Source: Clostridia bacterium (lineage in GTDB: Bacteria > Bacillota_A > Clostridia > Oscillospirales > CAG-272). Taken from it: a DNA stretch of 5,759 bases. The first letter of the stretch is position 1. Each line of letters begins with the position of its first letter. Below, one piece after another: positions 1-5,174 of this stretch. The position numbers were made by a program, and so were the translations under genes. Under the pieces are notes generated by a model. The model was not told where the DNA came from. It did no database searches and saw only the letters and a program-made list of their open reading frames with translations. Where the stretch lies: positions 1-5,759 of the forward strand of contig JAFQOB010000185.1 of the NCBI GenBank assembly GCA_017395725.1, given 5' to 3'.

Positions 1-343
1 AATATTCTATGTAGTCGCTGTTCTCCATTATTTCAAACATTCTTTTTGAAAGCTCAAGGTCGATTGTTTCGGCTCTGTTCCAAGTGTGCGGTTCAAAAGT
101 CGTACCGATTTCGTCGCGAAGAATATTACTTTTGTCCCATTCCGCCAAACAGATAGGGCAGAGGATTACCATATCTATTGCTTTACCAATTTCGTTAATT
201 ACAGTATAGTCTTCGGGAAGATGTTTTCTTGGCATACCGGTGCGAGACGGCTGTCCGATATGTCTGGCATCAGTTCCGTTGTGCCAACCTAAATCGTCGA
301 TACAAAGCTGGAGTGCCGCAGGTATAATAACCGAATTATTCAT
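1..343 (-). CDS. Deacetylase-like conserved protein, N-terminal part (runs off the left edge)
   Basis: The reverse strand reads open from an ATG at 343-341 to the window edge, giving 114 complete codons. The protein begins MNNSVIIPAALQLCIDDLGW and continues with GQPSRTGMPRKH (residues about 29-40), an IGKAIDM helix, the ICLAEWDK segment and, near the edge, SKRMFEIMENSDYIEY. The Asp-Asp pair at residues 16-17 after a hydrophobic strand resembles motif 1 of NodB-like polysaccharide deacetylases and DUF2334-type proteins. The metal-binding histidines expected later in that fold would lie outside the window, so catalytic competence cannot be judged. There is no signal peptide, which suggests a cytoplasmic protein. 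A GAGG Shine-Dalgarno lies about 9 nt before the ATG and a good promoter lies further upstream. It is divergent from the SGNH operon. The reading frame is secure; the family call is recalled similarity and tentative. Confidence 0.75.
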   Translation of the reverse strand, partial: MNNSVIIPAALQLCIDDLGWHNGTDARHIGQPSRTGMPRKHLPEDYTVINEIGKAIDMVILCPICLAEWDKSNILRDEIGTTFEPHTWNRAETIDLELSKRMFEIMENSDYIEY

Positions 344-388
344 AGAATTAACCTCGTCGGAAATAGATTTTAATAATTTCACAAGTAC

Positions 389-417
389 ATTTTATAATGT
401 AGCCGGTGAGTTGTCAA
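389..417 (-). promoter_or_regulatory. SigA-type promoter of the leftward deacetylase-like gene
   Basis: On the minus strand, TTGACA (positions 417-412) is followed after exactly 17 bp by TAAAAT (394-389). Transcription should start near 382, about 40 nt before the ATG at 343. The -35 matches the housekeeping consensus fully and the -10 matches in five of six bases. Position and direction fit the leftward gene. Confidence 0.7.
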
Positions 418-434
418 CAATTAAATAATGTATC

Positions 435-460
435 CTACTATAACTAAAATGTTATAGTAG
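435..460. repeat. Perfect 10-bp inverted repeat between divergent promoters (candidate operator)
   Basis: CTACTATAAC (435-444) and GTTATAGTAG (451-460) are exact reverse complements separated by the 6-nt spacer TAAAAT. The element lies upstream of both -35 boxes, 17 bp from the leftward one (412-417) and 30 bp from the rightward one (491-496). That placement suits a shared binding site for a dimeric regulator. Four T residues follow on the plus strand, so a weak terminator is an alternative, but no plus-strand gene ends here. No regulator gene is visible in the window. The repeat is seen directly; its role is inferred. Confidence 0.6.
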
Positions 461-490
461 TTTTAAAGCGTGATTTTTGCGATTGATTCA

Positions 491-519
491 TTGACAAAAA
501 GAAGCACGGAGGGTATAAT
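491..519 (+). promoter_or_regulatory. Perfect-consensus SigA promoter of the SGNH-DUF6323-DUF6179-cdd operon
   Basis: TTGACA (491-496), a 17-bp spacer and TATAAT (514-519) match the housekeeping sigma consensus at all twelve positions. Transcription should begin near 526, leaving a leader of about 30 nt before the TTG start at 556. No other convincing promoter appears inside the next four genes, so this one probably drives them all. Confidence 0.85.
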
Positions 520-542
520 GAAATAAAGAAGTAAAGGTATTT

Positions 543-548
543 GGGGGG
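543..548 (+). promoter_or_regulatory. Ribosome binding site that selects the TTG start at 556
   Basis: GGGGGG at 543-548 is the only good Shine-Dalgarno-like run here. It lies 7 nt before TTG 556, which is normal spacing. The ATG at 552 lies only 3 nt away and is in another frame that ends after about 50 codons. Confidence 0.6.
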
Positions 549-555
549 ATTATGC

Positions 556-1689
556 TTGAGCAAATATTTAAGAACGATTGTATGTTTTATGGCTGTTGTA
601 ATGGTGTTGTGCTGTATTCCTGTAAACGCGCTTACCGACGTAACGAGCGTTGCCAAAAAGGATACTTTGAAGATACTTGCAATTGGAAACAGCTTTAGCG
701 AAGATGCAACAGAATATATACCCATGATTGCAAAGGACTGCGGTGTAAAAAATATAATAGTTGGTAATATGTATATTGGCGGATGTACCATTGAACAACA
801 CGCAGAAAATGCCCGAAATAATAAGGCCGCATACAAATACTATAAGAATACAAGTTTTTCTTTAATGAGCGTATGTCCTACGACGCAAAACGTGTCGCTT
901 GAAACAGCATTGACAGATGAAGATTGGGATATCGTTACACTCCAGAATTCCAGTGTTCACAGCGGTCAGGAAAGCAAATATAAAAGTGATTTGACGTATA
1001 TGATAGATTACGTAAAGGAGAAGTGCCCAAATGCCAAACTCGGTTGGCACATGACCTGGGCTTATGAGACGGGATATACGGGCTCTGCGTTTGCGACACA
1101 CTATAAGAAGGACGAGGAATATATGTATAAGAGCATCGTAAGATGCGTAAAAACATATATAGAGCCAAACGAAAAGATAGACTTTATTATACCCTCAGGT
1201 ACAGCGATACAAAATGCAAGAACGAGCTACTTAGGGGATAAGCTGACAAGAGACGGACTTCATTTGACTCTTGATTACGGAAGATATATTGTTGCGGCTC
1301 TGTGGATGAAGTCATTAGGCTTTTCTCTTGATAATTTAAAGACAATGCCAAGCAGAATGAGAACGAGGGTATTGCCTTTTATAAGAGAATGTGTTGATAA
1401 TGCGATGAATACCCCCTATGAAGTAACACAGTCAGTACATTGGTATGAGCCGGGAACGACACCTCCGGCAACACAGCCCGTAACCGAAGCAGAGACTTCT
1501 AAGATTACGGAAAGTGTAGAAAGTATAACAGAAATATTAGAAGAGACAAAAACCCCCGAAACTGTAGATAATGCAGATATAATGCCCGGAAAGAGTAATA
1601 CGGGACTTGTAATTGTTATATGTTGTGTAGCTGTGGCAGTTGTTGCGGTGGCAGTTATATTGATTATTGCAAAGAAAAAGAAGAAATAA
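556..1689 (+). CDS. Secreted, membrane-anchored SGNH hydrolase (DUF4886-like), TTG start
   Basis: This 377-aa protein has a signal peptide (basic n-region with K3 and R6, hydrophobic core about 8-21, likely cleavage after VNA at 25). An SGNH-type domain follows: GNSFS at 44-48 with candidate nucleophile Ser46, GG at 75-76, LQNSS at 129-133 with Asn131 in the oxyanion position, and DGLH with Asp233 and His236 completing the triad. A Thr/Glu/Pro-rich linker (about 297-349) leads to one transmembrane helix (350-372) and a final run of five lysines, so the catalytic domain should face outside. The pattern fits DUF4886 proteins, a GDSL/SGNH branch whose relatives include carbohydrate acetylesterases; the substrate is unknown. 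TTG 556 is chosen because it keeps the basic n-region and fits the Shine-Dalgarno at 543-548. The first in-frame ATG (589) would start inside the hydrophobic core. It is first in a four-gene operon. Confidence 0.88.
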   Translation: MSKYLRTIVCFMAVVMVLCCIPVNALTDVTSVAKKDTLKILAIGNSFSEDATEYIPMIAKDCGVKNIIVGNMYIGGCTIEQHAENARNNKAAYKYYKNTSFSLMSVCPTTQNVSLETALTDEDWDIVTLQNSSVHSGQESKYKSDLTYMIDYVKEKCPNAKLGWHMTWAYETGYTGSAFATHYKKDEEYMYKSIVRCVKTYIEPNEKIDFIIPSGTAIQNARTSYLGDKLTRDGLHLTLDYGRYIVAALWMKSLGFSLDNLKTMPSRMRTRVLPFIRECVDNAMNTPYEVTQSVHWYEPGTTPPATQPVTEAETSKITESVESITEILEETKTPETVDNADIMPGKSNTGLVIVICCVAVAVVAVAVILIIAKKKKK

Positions 1690-1690
1690 G

Positions 1691-2215
1691 ATGTATTTTA
1701 AAAAGAACCAAAGAAGTAACTCTCTCATAAATATAAATCAAATACAGTTGTCAGATACAAATGCATTAAAAGAGGCGTTAGCTGAGCTTAACGGCAGAAC
1801 CAATGAATACGGAGTAGTGTTGACCGTTAAGCAAGTAAACAGACTTACAGATGCGGTTAAAGGAGCTTTAAGAGAAAGCGACAGAGTGGAGATAGGCGCG
1901 GGAATATTGCCGGTGATTGCAGAGGAGTTTTCACGTTCAATATTTGTTGACCGGGAGAATTATGCCGCGTTGCTTGAGGAGCTGATTTATATATTCTTTC
2001 AGGTTAAGACGGCTGTTTGTGACAGAATATCCGACAATGACCTTGTGAGACTTCTCAGGGATTATTATGAAAACAAGGCAATGGGCTCAGTTGAAATAAT
2101 GAGAGAAAGAGATATTGACCTTTTGGTAAAGTACGTTGAAATGGAACTGGGGCAGAACAGTGCTTCGGTCGGAGATGTTTACGAAACGGAAAGCTATACG
2201 GATGAAAGAACTTAA
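1691..2215 (+). CDS. DUF6323-like protein of unknown function
   Basis: This 174-aa soluble protein has no signal peptide or membrane segment. It starts at ATG 1691, 1 nt after the SGNH stop codon. An in-frame TTG at 1667 would add eight residues inside the previous gene and has no better ribosome site. The upstream A/G-rich run gives only a weak Shine-Dalgarno, so translation is probably coupled. Recognisable features are NEYGVVLT (38-45), a DRVEIGAGIL segment (64-73), the EELIYIFFQVKTAVCDRISDNDL stretch (about 96-118) and GSVEIM (132-137). This order matches my recollection of clostridial DUF6323 proteins, which sit beside DUF6179 genes as here. The domain is probably mostly helical, and the last 20 residues (about 155-174) are polar and likely disordered. 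Function is not known and I do not assign one. Confidence 0.82.
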   Translation: MYFKKNQRSNSLININQIQLSDTNALKEALAELNGRTNEYGVVLTVKQVNRLTDAVKGALRESDRVEIGAGILPVIAEEFSRSIFVDRENYAALLEELIYIFFQVKTAVCDRISDNDLVRLLRDYYENKAMGSVEIMRERDIDLLVKYVEMELGQNSASVGDVYETESYTDERT

Positions 2216-3161
2216 AACATTTTACGGTAATTCCCTTAATTATGAATATATAAACTTTTCCGATTATTTTCGCACACTTTCGAGTGAGGGAAAAAGACAG
2301 TCATTTTTGACCGAGAAAAAGTTTGCTGAAATAAAAAGGCAGATAGGCGAGATATTGTCGGAAATAATTACGGAATATACAGGGTATGAAAGCACGTCTG
2401 TTATGAAAGAGACTGCAAATGATATATTTGTGTCGCTTTTGTATTGTCTTGATATGGCGCTGTTTACTTTTGAATCCCACGAGGATGCGTTGGAGTATAT
2501 AGCGGAAAATGACGTAAAGACTGTTTATAAAAAGGGACAAAGTGTTATAAAACAGTGCGTGTTTGAAAGTATAAGTCTATTGGTAAAGGCGAAGAACAGC
2601 AGAATTAATTATCCGCATACCCGTTATAACAAGATGCTTGACAGTGAGATTCTTAAAAATTTAAAGAGATATGACAGCAAGTATTTTGCACACGGAACGA
2701 GCCGCTTTTTTTCGTATAGTTCGGTAAACGGTTGCGGCGGATACAGGGGTATTTTGAATTTAAAAAGACATCTTGAGAATATCATATTTGAGAATGGATT
2801 TGTAAATAAATTCGGCGAAGAAACTGTGCAAAATTTATGCTACGGTTATTGCGAAAGAAATGATGTTGCATATAATGATATGGAGAGCAATATTTATTCT
2901 GTAGTACTTATGAACCGAATATTTTCCGCAATGGCGGGAAATGAGGGTGTCGAAGTTATAAAGGAAGATGCTTTGAAGATATCCAAGCTGTTGAAGAAAT
3001 TACCCGAGAACGAGCAGAGAAGAATTATTATAGATACTGCCGATAAGATATTTGATGAACCGTATATACAAAAGAGCGTTATAAGACTTGCAGGTCACGC
3101 AGTAAATGCTTTGAAGAACAATGACTTAGACAAGATAATTTATATTGGAGAAATAAGATGA
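2202..3161 (+). CDS. DUF6179-like protein of unknown function
   Basis: This 319-aa soluble protein is rich in predicted helices and has no signal peptide or membrane span. The start is taken as ATG 2202, which overlaps the end of the DUF6323-like gene by 14 nt. GGAAAG about 9 nt upstream is a modest ribosome site. In-frame ATGs at 2136 and 2175 are possible, but the GGAG before 2175 touches that codon. Characteristic stretches are NYPHTRYNKML (136-146), KRYDSKYFAH (155-164), the LKRHLENIIFENGFVNKF region (about 187-204) and the C-terminal LLKKLPENEQRRI segment (263-275). These resemble clostridial DUF6179 proteins, the usual partner of DUF6323, as far as I recall. The conserved Tyr-Asp and His positions could be functional, but nothing identifies a catalytic site. 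Its stop overlaps the cdd start as ATGA, so the two genes are translationally coupled. Confidence 0.8.
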   Translation: MKELKTFYGNSLNYEYINFSDYFRTLSSEGKRQSFLTEKKFAEIKRQIGEILSEIITEYTGYESTSVMKETANDIFVSLLYCLDMALFTFESHEDALEYIAENDVKTVYKKGQSVIKQCVFESISLLVKAKNSRINYPHTRYNKMLDSEILKNLKRYDSKYFAHGTSRFFSYSSVNGCGGYRGILNLKRHLENIIFENGFVNKFGEETVQNLCYGYCERNDVAYNDMESNIYSVVLMNRIFSAMAGNEGVEVIKEDALKISKLLKKLPENEQRRIIIDTADKIFDEPYIQKSVIRLAGHAVNALKNNDLDKIIYIGEIR

Positions 3162-3538
3162 AATATCCCATAAAGGAAGCTTTTGAGGCACAGAAAAACG
3201 CGTATGCACCATATTCGAATTTTAAAGTCGGTGCGGCATTGTTATGCTCAGACGGTAGGGTATATAAGGGGTGTAATATTGAGAATTCTTCATATCCCGT
3301 AACTATATGCGCCGAGCGTACTGCGGTGGCAAGCGCTATAGCTGACGGAAACAGAGAATTTAAGGCGATAGTAATAACCGGCGGAGACGATTATTGTTAC
3401 CCTTGCGGTATGTGCAGACAGACTTTAGCCGAATTTGCAGATGAAGAATTTAGGATAGTACTTGCAAAGAGCGAAAATGAGACAAAAGTGTACAAATTAG
3501 GTGAGCTTTTGCCTGAGAGTTTTGTTCTTGAAAAATAA
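3158..3538 (+). CDS. cdd: Cytidine deaminase
   Basis: This 126-aa protein has the length and motifs of the homotetrameric cytidine deaminases, which hydrolyse cytidine and deoxycytidine to uridine and deoxyuridine plus ammonia in pyrimidine salvage. The CAER motif supplies the zinc ligand Cys51 and the catalytic proton shuttle Glu53; PCGMC supplies Cys83 and Cys86. The substrate-binding NIEN segment is at 40-43, and the N-terminal APYSNFKVGAA block (17-27) is typical of the family. The ATG overlaps the stop of the DUF6179-like gene (ATGA), and GGAG at 3147-3150 gives a 7-nt spacing, so the start is secure. In many Firmicutes cdd sits near era, deoC or pyrimidine phosphorylase genes; here it closes an operon with a surface hydrolase and two unknown proteins. 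No GC-rich terminator follows the stop codon. Confidence 0.96.
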   Translation: MKYPIKEAFEAQKNAYAPYSNFKVGAALLCSDGRVYKGCNIENSSYPVTICAERTAVASAIADGNREFKAIVITGGDDYCYPCGMCRQTLAEFADEEFRIVLAKSENETKVYKLGELLPESFVLEK

Positions 3539-3575
3539 AAAATATGATAATACTTAAAAAAATACGGATTTTTTC

Positions 3576-3604
3576 TTGACAGACTTAATTTTGTATGGTA
3601 TTAT
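3576..3604 (+). promoter_or_regulatory. Promoter of the T-box/asd transcript
   Basis: TTGACA at 3576-3581 is followed after 17 bp by TATTAT at 3599-3604, a full -35 and a five-of-six -10. An overlapping TATAAT at 3602-3607 would need a 20-bp spacer and is less likely. Transcription should start near 3611, just before the T-box Stem I. Confidence 0.75.
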
Positions 3605-3610
3605 AATGTA

Positions 3611-3809
3611 AATTTACGGGACACGTTTTGTATTAATTGCCGTAACAGAGAACGGTTTGTATGCTGAGAGAACCGAACGGAAAAGATACAGAGTACCACC
3701 TGTGAGTCAGTTGTTTATACAGAAAGAACACGAGTGAAACATTTGGGTGGAACCGTGCGGATAAATATAGTATCCTCACCCCGAAGCAGAGAAATTGCTT
3801 CGGGGTTTT
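3611..3809 (+). promoter_or_regulatory. T-box riboswitch controlling asd, probably threonine-specific
   Basis: The diagnostic T-box TGGGTGGAACCGTGCGG lies at 3744-3760. Stem I can be drawn by hand: CGGG 3617-3620 with CCTG 3699-3702, TGTAT 3629-3633 with ATACA 3686-3690, CCGT 3640-3643 with ACGG 3677-3680, and CGGTT 3653-3657 with AACCG 3671-3675. The internal loop on the 3' side contains ACC at 3695-3697 followed by A. This is the same spacing from the conserved TGAG (3702-3705) as the specifier has in the well-studied glyQS leader, so I read a threonine codon. The antiterminator pairs GGG 3745-3747 with CCC 3780-3782, leaves the canonical 7-nt bulge TGGAACC (3748-3754), then pairs GTG with CAC and GGATA with TATCC. 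It shares bases with the terminator arm, so the two are mutually exclusive. Uncharged tRNA would favour read-through into asd. The T-box is near certain; the specifier is moderately sure. Confidence 0.93.
3779..3809 (+). terminator. T-box attenuator terminator upstream of asd
   Basis: CCCCGAAGCA (3779-3788) and TGCTTCGGGG (3796-3805) form a perfect 10-bp stem with a 7-nt loop, followed by TTTT. One extra A-T pair can extend the base. Its left arm is shared with the antiterminator, so this is the regulated terminator of the T-box. Confidence 0.92.
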
Positions 3810-3869
3810 AATATTTTTGTATAGACTTAGTTAGAAAATAAAATACATTTTAGAAATGGAGAAGATATT

Positions 3870-4958
3870 ATGGAAAGAAAATTAAGAGTAGGCGTTGTAG
3901 GCGGAACTGGTATGGTAGGTCAGCGTTTTTTGACACTCCTTGATAACCACCCCTATTTTGAAGTTGTTGCGATTGCGGCAAGTGCACGTTCTGCAGGAAA
4001 GACTTATGAAGAAGCAGTAGGAGACAGATGGAAGCTCAAGACTCCGATGCCCGAGGCAGTAAAGAAGATTGTTGTTACAGATGCATCTGATATAAAGGCA
4101 AGTACAGAAAAGGTAGATTTTGTTTTCTGTGCGGTTGATATGAAGAAGGACGAGATAAGAGCATTGGAAGAGGCTTATGCGAAGGCAGAGATTCCTGTTG
4201 TATCAAACAACTCTGCACACCGTTGGACTCCCGACGTTCCTATGGTAGTGCCGGAAATCAACGACGCTCACCTTGAGGTTATTGAAGCACAGAAGAAGAG
4301 ATTTGGTACAAAGAAGGGCTTTATTGCAGTTAAACCAAACTGTTCGATTCAGAGCTACGTTCCTATGCTTTCTGCATTGCTTAAGTACGAACCTACAGAC
4401 GTAGTTGTAACTACATATCAGGCGATATCCGGAGCAGGAAAGACGTTCAAAGAATGGCCCGAGATGATAGATAACGTTATACCCTATATCGGCGGCGAAG
4501 AAGAGAAGAGCGAACAGGAGCCTCTTCGTATTTGGGGTAAGGTTGAAAACGGCGAAATAGTTAAGGCAGAAGCTCCCCATATTACGACACAGTGTATAAG
4601 AGTTCCCGTAACAGACGGACACTTGGCGGCAGTATTTGTATCGTTTAAGAATAAGCCTACCAAGGAAGAGATTTTGAAGGCTTGGAAAGAATATAAGGGC
4701 GCTCCTCAGGAGCTTGAATTGCCTTCTGCACCCAAGCAGTTTATTACATATTTTGAAGAAGATAACCGTCCTCAGACAGGTATTGACAGAGATATCGAAA
4801 AGGGAATGGGAATTACAGCGGGCAGACTTCGCGAAGACCACCTTTACGACTATAAGTTTATCGGTCTTTCTCACAATACGTTGAGAGGCGCGGCAGGCGG
4901 AGCTGTACTTATTGCAGAGCTTCTTGCAAAGAAAGGTTATTTGACTCCCAAAGACTGA
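3870..4958 (+). CDS. asd: Aspartate-semialdehyde dehydrogenase, archaeal/fungal-like type
   Basis: This 362-aa cytoplasmic enzyme would reduce 4-phospho-aspartate to aspartate-4-semialdehyde with NADPH, the branch point to lysine/diaminopimelate, methionine and threonine. The N-terminal Rossmann motif VGVVGGTGMVGQRF (7-20) binds the cofactor. The catalytic cysteine is Cys158 in KPNCSIQ. The later substrate and acid/base region is RVPVTDGH with Arg244 and His251. The PNCS active-site wording, the SNNSAHRW segment (112-119) and the VPVTDGH block are those of the archaeal/eukaryotic-type family (asd_EA group), not of the E. coli-type enzyme. Length is normal for that type and nothing is missing. 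GGAG at 3858-3861 sits 8 nt before the ATG. Transcription comes through the T-box leader, and a strong terminator follows directly, so asd appears to be monocistronic. Confidence 0.96.
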   Translation: MERKLRVGVVGGTGMVGQRFLTLLDNHPYFEVVAIAASARSAGKTYEEAVGDRWKLKTPMPEAVKKIVVTDASDIKASTEKVDFVFCAVDMKKDEIRALEEAYAKAEIPVVSNNSAHRWTPDVPMVVPEINDAHLEVIEAQKKRFGTKKGFIAVKPNCSIQSYVPMLSALLKYEPTDVVVTTYQAISGAGKTFKEWPEMIDNVIPYIGGEEEKSEQEPLRIWGKVENGEIVKAEAPHITTQCIRVPVTDGHLAAVFVSFKNKPTKEEILKAWKEYKGAPQELELPSAPKQFITYFEEDNRPQTGIDRDIEKGMGITAGRLREDHLYDYKFIGLSHNTLRGAAGGAVLIAELLAKKGYLTPKD

Positions 4959-4978
4959 TTTTGAAGTGAAATATGCGT

Positions 4979-5016
4979 AAAAAAGGAAGTGTTTAAAAAT
5001 AAACGCTTCCTTTTTT
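4979..5016 (+). terminator. Rho-independent terminator after asd
   Basis: A 16-bp stem with a single G-T pair runs from 4979-4994 to 5001-5016 around the loop AAAAAT. Its core is GGAAGTGTTT paired with AAACGCTTCC, flanked by six A on the left and six T on the right. The symmetric A and T tracts could let it work in both directions, but no gene converges from the right. Confidence 0.93.
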
Positions 5017-5043
5017 GTGAAAATTTTATTTTTTTCACAAAAA
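5012..5043. repeat. 12-bp AT-rich inverted repeat between the asd terminator and the hpf promoter
   Basis: TTTTTGTGAAAA (5012-5023) and TTTTCACAAAAA (5032-5043) are exact reverse complements with an 8-nt spacer. The left arm overlaps the T-tract of the asd terminator, and the right arm ends 24 bp before the extended -10 motif of hpf. It could be a back-up hairpin or a protein-binding site. The symmetry is seen directly; the role is unknown. Confidence 0.5.
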
Positions 5044-5066
5044 CTATATATTTTTTGTTAGAGGTG

Positions 5067-5075
5067 TGGTATAAT
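5067..5075 (+). promoter_or_regulatory. Extended -10 promoter of hpf
   Basis: TGG followed by TATAAT (5070-5075) gives an extended -10 motif. The sequence 17 bp upstream (TATATT at 5047-5052) is a poor -35 box, so the TGn extension probably compensates. Transcription should start near 5082, leaving a leader of about 93 nt before the hpf start at 5175. Confidence 0.65.
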
Positions 5076-5160
5076 ATAGGTGAAAAGAAAAAACGTTTGA
5101 ATTGTAACATAACAACTATTTTGCAAACTATCCGCAAGGAAGCGGAGTTAATATACAAAA

Positions 5161-5167
5161 AAGGTGG
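5161..5167 (+). promoter_or_regulatory. Ribosome binding site that decides the hpf start
   Basis: AAGGTGG at 5161-5167 precedes two in-frame ATGs, at 5169 and 5175. Aligned with the anti-Shine-Dalgarno, AGGTG leaves 2 nt before 5169 but 8 nt before 5175. The second ATG also gives the usual family N-terminus (MKI), so I prefer it. Confidence 0.55.
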
Positions 5168-5174
5168 TATGGAA

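Noticed and set aside
86..428. Plus-strand open frames at the left edge (86-292 and 240-428)
   Set aside because: They are antisense to the deacetylase-like gene or cross its promoter, and the minus-strand frame has the coherent protein sequence, ribosome site and promoter.
552..701. ATG-initiated frame overlapping the start of the SGNH gene, about 50 codons
   Set aside because: It begins only 3 nt after the G-rich run, shows no recognisable protein pattern and lies entirely within a well-supported gene in another frame.
3817..3844. TTGTAT-16 bp-TAAAAT as a second, T-box-independent asd promoter
   Set aside because: Both boxes are imperfect, the spacing is 16 bp and the region is uniformly AT-rich, so such matches are expected by chance. 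The leader architecture already explains asd expression.
4203..4874. Long open frame of 223 codons on the minus strand inside asd
   Set aside because: It is antisense to a complete asd with all catalytic motifs, gives a cysteine-rich sequence without recognisable motifs, and has no promoter or ribosome site of note.
4989..5174. In-frame upstream extension of hpf to the alternative start at 4989
   Set aside because: The extension would be translated through the asd terminator and the hpf promoter, has no ribosome site, and long HPF proteins begin at the MKI-type N-terminus.
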